NCBI GenBank assembly: GCA_002315595.1
Contig: DCHG01000047.1
Span: forward strand, 1 to 13,295
Reading direction: 5' to 3'
From: Clostridiales bacterium UBA1758
Lineage (GTDB): Bacteria > Bacillota > Clostridia > Oscillospirales > UBA1758
DNA length: 13,295 nt
Both the position numbers and the translations under genes were made by a program. This document shows positions 1 to 6,071 of this stretch, piece by piece; within the stretch, counting starts at the first letter, position 1, and each line of letters opens with the position of its first letter. The notes beneath the pieces are model-generated. The model did no database searches. It was not told the DNA's origin and saw nothing but the letters and a program-made list of their open reading frames with translations.

Positions 1-48
1 CCTCTAGCGTGACAGGCTAGCGTTCTAAACCAACTGAACTACCGGGCC
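1..48 (-). tRNA. tRNA-Asp (anticodon GTC), 5' part only, cut by window edge
   Basis: Read on the reverse strand from position 48, the sequence begins with the acceptor strand GGCCCGG and bases TA. A D-arm with GTTC/GAAC stem follows, then a five-base anticodon stem CTAGC/GCTAG enclosing the loop CTGTCAC. The anticodon is GTC, which reads aspartate codons. The variable region, T-arm and 3' acceptor strand lie beyond position 1, so the gene is incomplete here only because of the window boundary. A near-perfect promoter lies just upstream at 80-108. The identity follows directly from the anticodon and the match to the usual bacterial tRNA-Asp layout. Confidence 0.95.
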
Positions 49-54
49 ATCTGC

Positions 55-70
55 TGTCACAACCGTGACA
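55..70 (-). other. Small inverted repeat in the tRNA-Asp leader
   Basis: TGTCAC at 55-60 and GTGACA at 65-70 form a 6-bp stem with a 4-base loop. It lies between the predicted transcription start (about 73) and the mature tRNA 5' end at 48. It could fold in the precursor 5' leader that RNase P removes. No function can be assigned, and a stem this short may be chance. Confidence 0.35.
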
Positions 71-79
71 ACATTTGAT

Positions 80-108
80 ATTATAACGGTTATTTCCGCA
101 AATGTCAA
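80..108 (-). promoter_or_regulatory. Promoter of tRNA-Asp
   Basis: On the reverse strand there is a perfect -35 hexamer TTGACA (103-108), a 17-base spacer and a perfect -10 hexamer TATAAT (80-85). Initiation would fall near 73, about 25 bases before the mature tRNA. Full agreement with the sigma-A consensus is what a highly expressed stable-RNA gene is expected to have. Confidence 0.93.
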
Positions 109-143
109 TACTTTCCGCAAAAAAATTTTCGGCATTACTAGAC

Positions 144-177
144 CGTGTCACCCCCGCCATTCGGCGGGGGTGACACG
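144..177 (-). terminator. Strong hairpin after the arabinofuranosidase gene (probable terminator)
   Basis: Positions 144-158 pair perfectly with 163-177 (15 bp, GC-rich core) around the 4-base loop 159-162. The stem begins about 9 bases after the stop codon of the arabinofuranosidase and lies before the tRNA-Asp promoter. The place fits a terminator. It lacks the usual U-tract directly after the stem: on the reverse strand the first run of T lies about 15-20 bases downstream (121-130). It may therefore be a weak intrinsic terminator or a 3'-end-stabilising hairpin. Confidence 0.65.
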
Positions 178-186
178 ATGTTTTTA

Positions 187-1692
187 TCACTGATTGATCT
201 TAATGCGGATCATATTCCACGAGGCTGCGGGCAGTTTGATTGCTCCGTCTTCCAGCGTCGGCGCGACATTATGCGGGACAACTTCATTCGGGTTTGCTTC
301 CGTATTGACGGCCTTGAAATCGTCGTGATGAAGGACGGAATGTTCGATCACTTCGGTCTTGCCGAATGAACGGAGATCGAGATTCATCGCAATATCGTCT
401 TTGAGATTGCGGTTGACGGCAAAAATCGTGATGTGTCCGTCATCGTTCAAAACGGCGGCGGCTTTCACTTCCTCGACATCCGTATAGGTCAGTGTATCAT
501 AACGATCGCAGTTGATCTGCGGCAACAGGCTGATCCCGCGACCGTAGGTGCTCGCCTGAATCAGCGGATAAAAGGTCGTCTGCGCCCAAATTCCGCCACC
601 CTTACGTGTCATCATCGGGGCAATGACATTGACAAGTTGCGCCATACAGCCGATCTTGACACGGTCGGCTCTGCGAAGCATACTGATCAAGGTCATACCG
701 ACCATAAGCGCATCTTCGAAATTATACACATCCTGCAAAATCGGCAGTGCCGTACCCCAAGGGCTCTGCTGCTTGATCTTTTCATCATCTTCCACAGAAT
801 GATACCATACATTCCACTCGTCAAGCGAGACATTGAGTGTCTTTTTTTCGTGTTTTTTGCCCTTGACGGCATCGCAAGCCGCAATGACCGCATGCAGATA
901 ATCATCCAGCATACTCGCGCCTGCAAGATAATCGGCGGTGTCATTGGTGAAATTGCCGTGATAGATGTGGCTCGAAACATAGTCTACATTTTCGTAGCAC
1001 TCATTGAGCACCTGAAATTCCCATTCGGCAAAAGTGGGGCTGTAATAATAGGTCGAGCCGCAGACAACCGTCTCAATGGTATCGTCGACGCGCTTCATCA
1101 TTTTTGCCGCTTCGTTGGCAAGGCGCCCGTACTCAAATGCCGTCTTTTGTCCTGTTTGATTGGGGTGATCCATTTCGTTGCCGAGGCACCAAAGTTTAAT
1201 ATCAAACGGATCCTTTGCACCGTTTTTGATGCGTAGGTCGCTCAGATATGTGCCGCTTGCATGGTTACAATATTCGACGACTTCTTTGGCTTCAAGTGCT
1301 CCACGTGTTCCGAGGTTGACGGCATACATAGGCTTTGCGCCCACTTTTTTCGTCCAGTCGTAAAATTCATGGATGCCGATCTCGTTGGTTTCGGTGGTTT
1401 TCCATGCAAGATCCAGTCGCTTCGGACGCTGATCGACAGGGCCGATGCTATCCTCCCATTTGAAGCCGGAAACGAAGTTACCGCCCGGATAACGGACGAC
1501 GGACGGATTCCATTTTCTCACATATTCCATAACATCCTTGCGGAATCCCTGCTCATCCGCCAAAGGATGACCGGGCTCGTAGATGCCTTCATATACGCAA
1601 CGACCGAGATGTTCGACAAAAGCACCGTAAATTCGGTTGTCGATCGGTGAAATCTGAAAATCCTTTTCAAGGATCATTTTTGCTTTTTTCAT
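187..1692 (-). CDS. abfA: Alpha-N-arabinofuranosidase, glycoside hydrolase family 51
   Basis: This 501-residue protein has the length and plan of GH51 arabinofuranosidases: an N-terminal (beta/alpha)8 barrel and a C-terminal beta-sandwich domain. The predicted acid/base is Glu173 in the segment LGNEMDHP, and the predicted nucleophile is Glu292 in SLDEWNVW. Both positions lie almost exactly where the family places them. Family enzymes are retaining hydrolases that release terminal L-arabinofuranose from arabinoxylan, arabinan or derived oligosaccharides. No signal peptide is visible (N-terminus MKKAKMILEK is charged, without a hydrophobic stretch), so it probably acts in the cytoplasm on imported oligosaccharides. 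The ATG at 1692 is preceded by GAAAGGA about 9 bases upstream. The gene is monocistronic, divergent from the sugar-acid operon, and ends at a strong hairpin. Linkage specificity cannot be read from the sequence. Confidence 0.95.
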   Translation of the reverse strand: MKKAKMILEKDFQISPIDNRIYGAFVEHLGRCVYEGIYEPGHPLADEQGFRKDVMEYVRKWNPSVVRYPGGNFVSGFKWEDSIGPVDQRPKRLDLAWKTTETNEIGIHEFYDWTKKVGAKPMYAVNLGTRGALEAKEVVEYCNHASGTYLSDLRIKNGAKDPFDIKLWCLGNEMDHPNQTGQKTAFEYGRLANEAAKMMKRVDDTIETVVCGSTYYYSPTFAEWEFQVLNECYENVDYVSSHIYHGNFTNDTADYLAGASMLDDYLHAVIAACDAVKGKKHEKKTLNVSLDEWNVWYHSVEDDEKIKQQSPWGTALPILQDVYNFEDALMVGMTLISMLRRADRVKIGCMAQLVNVIAPMMTRKGGGIWAQTTFYPLIQASTYGRGISLLPQINCDRYDTLTYTDVEEVKAAAVLNDDGHITIFAVNRNLKDDIAMNLDLRSFGKTEVIEHSVLHHDDFKAVNTEANPNEVVPHNVAPTLEDGAIKLPAASWNMIRIKINQ

Positions 1693-1733
1693 TGTTTTGC
1701 ATTCCTTTCAATCATTCGTATCAACCGTAACTT

Positions 1734-1762
1734 ATTCTATCAATTATTGATTGATTAGTCAA
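1734..1762 (-). promoter_or_regulatory. Promoter of the arabinofuranosidase gene
   Basis: On the reverse strand TTGACT (1757-1762) and TAGAAT (1734-1739) are separated by 17 bases and lie about 40 bases upstream of the ATG. The hexamers match sigma-A consensus at 5/6 and 5/6. The -35 box and most of the spacer are covered by the palindrome at 1746-1763, which suggests repression. Confidence 0.75.
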
Positions 1763-1763
1763 T
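1746..1763. promoter_or_regulatory. Imperfect palindrome over the arabinofuranosidase promoter (possible operator)
   Basis: An 18-base near-palindrome has outer arms ATTGA and TCAAT and 14 of 18 positions symmetric. It overlaps the -35 box and spacer of the reverse promoter, and lies about 27 bases upstream of the -35 box of the forward operon. The location is typical for a dimeric repressor site. No regulator gene is in the window, so the binding protein is unknown. Confidence 0.45.
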
Positions 1764-1789
1764 CCAGTAATAGAATTTTCATTATCATA

Positions 1790-1818
1790 TTGACCGTTGC
1801 GATGCTTCGGTGTATGAT
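1790..1818 (+). promoter_or_regulatory. Promoter of the nucleoside hydrolase-lactonase-ManD operon
   Basis: TTGACC (1790-1795) and TATGAT (1813-1818) are separated by 17 bases. The predicted start near 1825 leaves a leader of about 35 bases before the ATG at 1859, which carries AAAGGGGG as ribosome site. The -10 position could also be read one half-turn later as GATAAT (1816-1821). Confidence 0.7.
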
Positions 1819-1858
1819 AATGACAGATCTTTTTATCAGAACAAAAGGGGGAAATTCC

Positions 1859-2749
1859 ATGGTCAAGGTTCTTCTCGACACCGATATCGGCAACGATATT
1901 GATGATTCTTTGGCACTTTCCTATCTGCTTTCCAATCCGGAATGTGATCTTGTCGGGATCACCACGGTCTCCGGCAACCCGGAAGCTCGCGCCCAACTTG
2001 CCGATTCCATTTGCCGCACCGTCGGACGCAAAGTTCCGATCCACGCCGGTCTTTGTGATCCGTTCATTATCCCGAACAAGCAACCCGAAGTGCCGCAGGC
2101 TGATCTGTTACCGAAATGGGAGCACAGCGAGGGCTTCGGAAGCGGTTTTGAAGCGATCGTTTTCATGCGCGATGTGATCCGTGCTAACCCGGGCAAGATC
2201 AATTTACTCGCCATCGGACCGTTGACGAATGTCGGCGCACTTTTTGCCCTCGATCCCGAAATTCCGTCCCTTCTTGCAGGTCTTTACCTGATGAACGGTC
2301 GTTTCCTCCCGTCCACGACGACCGCCCTCGGCATTGGGGAATGGAACACGATCTGTGATCCGCATGCTGCCGCGATCGTGTACGCCGCAAGACCGAAAAT
2401 ATTCCGTTGCTACGGTTTGGATGTTACCTCGAAAGTCACCACCACAAGGGGTGAATTCTTCCCGCGTGCAGCGGCAACCGTCCTCGGTCCCGTCCGTGAC
2501 TATGCAGAGCGTTGGTTTGACCATCCGGACCCCGACCATGTCATCTACTTCCACGATCCGCTTGCGGCGATGAATATTTTCCACCCGGAAATCTGCGTTC
2601 ATCAGCGTGGTCGTGTCAAGATTGACACTTTGAATTCGGAATATCTCGGCTATACCATCTTCACCCCCGACGAATCCGGCCCGATCGAGATCGCGGCGGA
2701 TGTCAATTCAAAACTTGCTCTTGACGAATATTTCTCCGTCGTCAAATAA
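1859..2749 (+). CDS. IunH-family nucleoside hydrolase
   Basis: The 296-residue protein belongs to the inosine-uridine-preferring nucleoside hydrolase family. The N-terminus carries the calcium-binding signature DTDIGNDIDDSLAL (residues 7-20), an acidic cluster diagnostic of the family. AIGPLTNVGALF at 118-129 and EWNTICDPHAAA at 161-172 are further family blocks, and the late HDP motif (His232, Asp233) supplies the expected last metal/substrate residues. Family enzymes hydrolyse the N-glycosidic bond of ribonucleosides to base plus ribose. The ATG at 1859 is chosen over in-frame upstream codons because the family motif starts within seven residues of it, AAAGGGGG lies just upstream, and a promoter lies at 1790-1818. 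It is first in an operon with a lactonase and a sugar-acid dehydratase. That company raises the possibility that its real substrate is another glycoside. No signal peptide is seen. Confidence 0.9.
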   Translation: MVKVLLDTDIGNDIDDSLALSYLLSNPECDLVGITTVSGNPEARAQLADSICRTVGRKVPIHAGLCDPFIIPNKQPEVPQADLLPKWEHSEGFGSGFEAIVFMRDVIRANPGKINLLAIGPLTNVGALFALDPEIPSLLAGLYLMNGRFLPSTTTALGIGEWNTICDPHAAAIVYAARPKIFRCYGLDVTSKVTTTRGEFFPRAAATVLGPVRDYAERWFDHPDPDHVIYFHDPLAAMNIFHPEICVHQRGRVKIDTLNSEYLGYTIFTPDESGPIEIAADVNSKLALDEYFSVVK

Positions 2750-2786
2750 TCCGATATGCAGAAAGGACGCTTATTGCGGTGAACTC

Positions 2787-3845
2787 ATGAATAAATACAT
2801 TTTTATCGGTTCTTATACAGAATATAGTGCAGACTCCATCAAGCACAACGACGGACATGGGATCTGCGTTTACCGCATGGACGGAAAAACATTCTCACCC
2901 GTCTGTGAAGCCGCGGATATCATCAACCCCGGTTTTCTCGCCATCTCCCCCGACAACACCCGCCTTTATGCCGGCGGCGAAGCCGACAGTTACGGAATCG
3001 TTGCCGCGTATGAAATCGATCCGTCGAACGCCGAACTTCGCCTGATGAACACAGTCGAAACCCCCGGTAGTGGACTTTGCCATGTTGCGGTCAACGACCG
3101 CACGCTCTTTGCGGCATATTATTCCAGCGGTGACGCCGCCTCCTTCCGCATTGCCGCGGACGGAAGCGTAGAAAAATATGTTTCGATGTTCCGTAACATC
3201 GGAAAAAGCATCAATCCCGTCCGTCAGGATCACGCCTATACCCACTCCGTCACCCCCGATCCGACCGGGAAATTTGCGATTTCCGCCGATCTCGGTATGG
3301 ATAAACTCACCGTCTACCGCGTCAACCGCGAAACCTCCGAAATGACCGAAGTATCGTCGAATTTCGTCCGTGCCGGTGAAGGTCCCCGCCACCTAACTTT
3401 CCATCCGAACGGAAAGTACGCCTATCTTTCCACCGAAATGGGATGTTGTGTCGTTGTCTTCGACTGGGATGCCGAAAAAGGTGTTCTGACCGAAAAACAG
3501 ATCATCGAAACCCTTCGTCCGACCAAAATCGAAAACACCGGCGCCGATCTTCACATCACGAAAAGCGGTCGTTTCCTCTATATGACAAACCGCGGCGATA
3601 ACGAAATCGTCTGTCTTGATGTCGCCGCCGACGGCACGCTTTCGTTCGGTTACCGCAAAGATTGCGGCGGTAACTGGCCGCGCAATTTTGCTTTTGACAG
3701 TGATGAAAAGTTCCTTGCCATCGCCAATCAATTCTCCGGCGATGTAACTTTCTTTGATTTTGATGCCGAATCCGGCGTCATCGGCAATCCGTTTGGAAAA
3801 ATCGATCTTCCGCAGGTATCCTTTGTCACCGTTCGAGATTTTTAA
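2787..3845 (+). CDS. Seven-bladed beta-propeller lactonase (6-phosphogluconolactonase family)
   Basis: The 352-residue product begins KYIFIGSYT, the typical first strand of the Pgl-type lactonase family. It shows repeated propeller blades, each with an HP/SPDN-type turn (FLAISPDNTRLY, HLTFHPNGKYAY, NFAFDSDEKFLA). The motif GPRH and the late block NWPRNFAF...AIANQ are typical of the family. Members hydrolyse sugar lactones such as 6-phosphogluconolactone to the open acid. Between a nucleoside hydrolase and a mannonate-type dehydratase, the substrate may instead be an unphosphorylated aldonolactone. The ATG at 2787 is chosen because earlier in-frame codons overlap the preceding gene's end and the family homology begins at this methionine. 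GGTGA lies 4 bases before it, and a better AAAGGA lies further upstream (19 bases). The gap to the upstream gene is 37 bases. Confidence 0.88.
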   Translation: MNKYIFIGSYTEYSADSIKHNDGHGICVYRMDGKTFSPVCEAADIINPGFLAISPDNTRLYAGGEADSYGIVAAYEIDPSNAELRLMNTVETPGSGLCHVAVNDRTLFAAYYSSGDAASFRIAADGSVEKYVSMFRNIGKSINPVRQDHAYTHSVTPDPTGKFAISADLGMDKLTVYRVNRETSEMTEVSSNFVRAGEGPRHLTFHPNGKYAYLSTEMGCCVVVFDWDAEKGVLTEKQIIETLRPTKIENTGADLHITKSGRFLYMTNRGDNEIVCLDVAADGTLSFGYRKDCGGNWPRNFAFDSDEKFLAIANQFSGDVTFFDFDAESGVIGNPFGKIDLPQVSFVTVRDF

Positions 3846-3860
3846 TTGGAGGAGTAAAAT

Positions 3861-5066
3861 ATGGCTGTTACGATCAAAAACATCAAGGTCATTTTGACCG
3901 CCCCACGCGATATCAACCTCGTTGTTGTCAAGGTTGAAACCTCTGAACCCGGTCTGTACGGCATCGGTTGTGCGACCTTCACTCAACGCTACCGTGCCGT
4001 CGAATCCGCCATTAATGAACACCTTGCGCCGATTCTCATCGGGCGCGATGTCGACAATATCGAGGATATTTGGCAAAGTTCGATCGGCAGTTCCTACTGG
4101 CGCAACGGACCTGTTTTGAACAACGCCATTTCCGGCGTCGACGAAGCCCTTTGGGATATCAAGGGAAAGCGCGCAGGAATGCCGGTTTACAGTCTGCTCG
4201 GCGGAAAATACCGTGAAGCCGTCCCCGTTTACCGCCACGCAAGTGGTCAAACGCTCGACGAAATCACTAAAAATGTCAAGGCGTTCATGGATGAAGGCTA
4301 TCGTTACATCCGTTGCCAAGCCGGCTTCTACGGTGGCGGTGACATTCAAAATCATATGCACACACCCGAAAACGCCCCCGAAGGCGCATATTTCGATCCG
4401 AAGCGTTATATGGAAGACACGATTGAAATGTTTGCTCACCTCCGCAACGAATTAGGATATGAGATCGAACTGTGCCACGATGTCCATGAACGCCTTGCCC
4501 CGATCGACGCGGTGAGATTTGCCAAAGATCTTGAACCTTACCGTTTGTTCTTCCTTGAAGACGCGCTTGCTCCGGAACAACCCGAATGGTTCGAACGTAT
4601 TCGTTCGCAGTCCGCAATTCCCCTTGCTATGGGTGAATTGTTCAACAATCCGCTTGAATGGCGTGAACTTGTTTCCAAGCACTACATCGACTTCATTCGT
4701 TGCCATATCAGCCAACTCGGCGGCGTCACACCCGCCAAGAAACTTGCCACTTTCTGCGAAGCCTACGGCGTCCGAACTGCATGGCACGGTCCCGGTGACC
4801 TTGCGCCGGTCGGAATGGTGGCAAACCTCCATCTCGACCTTACAAGCCCGAATTTCGGTATCCAGGAATACACCGATTTCAGCGATGAGGAACGCACGGT
4901 CTTCCCCGGTTGCCCGGTCGCACGCAACGGCTTTGTCTATGTCAATGACAAACCCGGTTGGGGTATGGACATCGACGAAAAAGCCGCCGCCGAATTCCCG
5001 CCGGTCAAAATGAACGAAGGTTGGATGCTTTCCCGTCTTCCCGACGGAACCGCAGTCAGACCGTAA
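3861..5066 (+). CDS. D-mannonate dehydratase of the enolase superfamily (ManD/RspA type)
   Basis: The 401-residue protein has the full enolase-superfamily plan: an N-terminal capping domain, then a TIM barrel with metal ligands Asp207 (in CHDVHERL), Glu233 (in FLEDALAP) and Glu259 (in AMGELFNN). His209 and His309 (in TAWHGPGDLAPVGM) occupy the positions of the catalytic histidines of ManD. The barrel motif IDFIRCHISQLGG is also typical of ManD/RspA. Characterised ManDs dehydrate D-mannonate to 2-keto-3-deoxy-D-gluconate in hexuronate breakdown. Some family members act poorly on mannonate or on D-gluconate instead, so the substrate is not certain. A strong ribosome site GGAGGAG (3848-3854) lies 6 bases before the ATG, only 15 bases after the lactonase gene. 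An intrinsic terminator follows directly, so this is the last gene of the operon. Confidence 0.88.
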   Translation: MAVTIKNIKVILTAPRDINLVVVKVETSEPGLYGIGCATFTQRYRAVESAINEHLAPILIGRDVDNIEDIWQSSIGSSYWRNGPVLNNAISGVDEALWDIKGKRAGMPVYSLLGGKYREAVPVYRHASGQTLDEITKNVKAFMDEGYRYIRCQAGFYGGGDIQNHMHTPENAPEGAYFDPKRYMEDTIEMFAHLRNELGYEIELCHDVHERLAPIDAVRFAKDLEPYRLFFLEDALAPEQPEWFERIRSQSAIPLAMGELFNNPLEWRELVSKHYIDFIRCHISQLGGVTPAKKLATFCEAYGVRTAWHGPGDLAPVGMVANLHLDLTSPNFGIQEYTDFSDEERTVFPGCPVARNGFVYVNDKPGWGMDIDEKAAAEFPPVKMNEGWMLSRLPDGTAVRP

Positions 5067-5072
5067 ATTTTC

Positions 5073-5108
5073 AAAAGAGTATCCGAATTTGCTTCGGGTA
5101 CTCTTTTT
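5073..5108 (+). terminator. Rho-independent terminator of the sugar-acid operon
   Basis: Bases 5076-5087 pair with 5093-5104 (12 bp, one G-T pair) around a 5-base loop. An A-run precedes the stem and five T's follow it at 5104-5108. It lies 7 bases after the ManD stop codon. Confidence 0.92.
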
Positions 5109-5121
5109 ATTACAATCCATA

Positions 5122-5149
5122 TTGACTTTTTTACAAAAAGTCGTAAAAT
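5122..5149 (+). promoter_or_regulatory. Promoter of the acyltransferase-like/acyl-CoA synthetase operon
   Basis: TTGACT (5122-5127) and TAAAAT (5144-5149) with a 16-base spacer lie 43 bases before the ATG at 5193, just after the terminator of the previous operon. The spacer is filled by inverted repeats (separate entries), implying control by a repressor. Confidence 0.75.
5124..5142. promoter_or_regulatory. Inverted repeat inside the promoter spacer (candidate operator)
   Basis: GACTTTTT (5124-5131) and AAAAAGTC (5135-5142) form perfect 8-bp arms around a 3-base centre. The repeat fills the space between the -35 and -10 boxes. An overlapping second symmetry pairs TTTTAC (5129-5134) with GTAAAA (5143-5148). 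A dimer bound here would block RNA polymerase. There is no regulator gene nearby. Confidence 0.5.
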
Positions 5150-5162
5150 AGTACACGGTACT
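5150..5162. promoter_or_regulatory. Second inverted repeat just after the -10 box (candidate operator)
   Basis: AGTAC (5150-5154) and GTACT (5158-5162) flank a 3-base centre at the likely transcription start. Being short, it could be chance, but its position next to the spacer palindrome makes a paired operator plausible. Confidence 0.4.
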
Positions 5163-5192
5163 TAATATTATAAATTATTTGGAGGCGTTCCC

Positions 5193-6071
5193 ATGTCCTG
5201 TCAGAAAAAACGGATCCGTCGTCCGGGTGACCGAAAAGACGGTGCATTGGTTCGTGATCTTGATTCGATGCACTTTATCACGCCGTTGATCTATCCGAAC
5301 CGTTGCGATAATGAGGCATTTATTACCGAAACGATTGACCTTGCCAACATCAATCACTGGCTTGACGAACATAATCGGGACGAAAAATTCAAATATACTT
5401 TTTTTCATCTCATTGTCGCCGCCGTCATCAAAACGATCACGCTCCGTCCGAAGATGAACCGTTTCATTGCCAACCGCAATATGTATCAGCGCAATGAAGT
5501 TTCCGCCGCCTTCGTCGTCAAAAAACAATTCACTGATGAGGCGGGGGAAGCATTGGCGTTTATCCATGCTTCTCCGACGGATACGGTTTTTGACTTGCAC
5601 GAAAAATTGTATCGCCAGATCTCCTCCTGCCGCAGTGAAAAAAAGGACGCTTCCACGGGTGCGATGGATCTGTTTAATTCCATGCCGCGCTTCATTTCAA
5701 AGACGCTGGTCGACATTATTCGTGTGCTTGACAAGCACGGACTCTGCCCGCAGTCGCTGATCGCTACCGATCCGTATTATTCTTCCGTCGTACTGTCAAA
5801 TCTCGGCTCGATCAAGTTGCAAAGCGGTTATCATCACCTGACCAACTGGGGTACGACCTCGATGTTCTGTATCGTCGGTGAAAAAAAGACCATTCCTTTC
5901 TATCAGCCGGACGGTAGTTTTGAAATGCGTGAAACAATCACACTGGGGTTGACCATCGACGAACGCCTTGCGGACGGTTATTATTATTCCTGCACCGTTC
6001 GTCTGTTGAAAAAACTGCTTGAAAATCCCGAACTGCTTGAATTGCCCGCAAATGAAGAGGTGAAGTTCTAA
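5193..6071 (+). CDS. Stand-alone 2-oxoacid dehydrogenase E2/CAT-fold acyltransferase-like protein
   Basis: The 292-residue protein resembles the catalytic domain of dihydrolipoamide acyltransferases (chloramphenicol-acetyltransferase fold), but no lipoyl or E1/E3-binding domain precedes it. Recognisable pieces are FFHLIVAAVIKTI with RPKMNRFI (residues 70-92), the strand VVLSNLGSI (199-207), the block YHHLTNWGTTSMF (213-225), and the C-terminal TIDERLADGYYY (254-265). The last aligns with the DHRxxDG active-site motif of E2 and CAT enzymes. Asp261 and Gly262 are kept, but the catalytic His is replaced by Glu257. Classical acyl transfer by that His is thus unlikely, and a different chemistry or a structural/binding role is possible. 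The ATG has GGAGG (5181-5185) 7 bases upstream. The stop codon overlaps the start of the acyl-CoA synthetase gene by one base, so the two products probably act on the same acyl group. No 2-oxoacid dehydrogenase genes are nearby. Confidence 0.8.
   Translation: MSCQKKRIRRPGDRKDGALVRDLDSMHFITPLIYPNRCDNEAFITETIDLANINHWLDEHNRDEKFKYTFFHLIVAAVIKTITLRPKMNRFIANRNMYQRNEVSAAFVVKKQFTDEAGEALAFIHASPTDTVFDLHEKLYRQISSCRSEKKDASTGAMDLFNSMPRFISKTLVDIIRVLDKHGLCPQSLIATDPYYSSVVLSNLGSIKLQSGYHHLTNWGTTSMFCIVGEKKTIPFYQPDGSFEMRETITLGLTIDERLADGYYYSCTVRLLKKLLENPELLELPANEEVKF

Noticed and set aside
1..120. tRNA gene as an integration (att) site for a mobile element
   Set aside because: No integrase, no repeated tRNA 3' end and no foreign-looking genes are visible; the 3' end of the tRNA is outside the window.
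93..121. Direct repeat TTTCCGCAAA twice (93-102 and 112-121)
   Set aside because: Only two 10-base copies around the tRNA promoter -35 region; too little to call a repeat array or operator without comparison.
433..1236. Forward open frame (267 codons) opposite the arabinofuranosidase
   Set aside because: The GH51 catalytic motifs on the reverse strand explain the region; the forward frame has no domain and no promoter.
1751..1858. Longer version of the nucleoside hydrolase starting at an upstream in-frame codon
   Set aside because: It would include the promoter and the ribosome site in the coding region, and the family motif begins right after the ATG at 1859.
3393..4439. Long reverse-strand open frame (348 codons) under the lactonase and ManD genes
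   Set aside because: It lies antisense to two clear enzymes, shows no recognisable domain, and has the composition of a shadow frame.
5193..6071. Calling this gene a dihydrolipoamide acyltransferase (E2) or chloramphenicol acetyltransferase
   Set aside because: The lipoyl and subunit-binding domains are absent, the active-site His is Glu, and no dehydrogenase partners are present; only the fold is supported.
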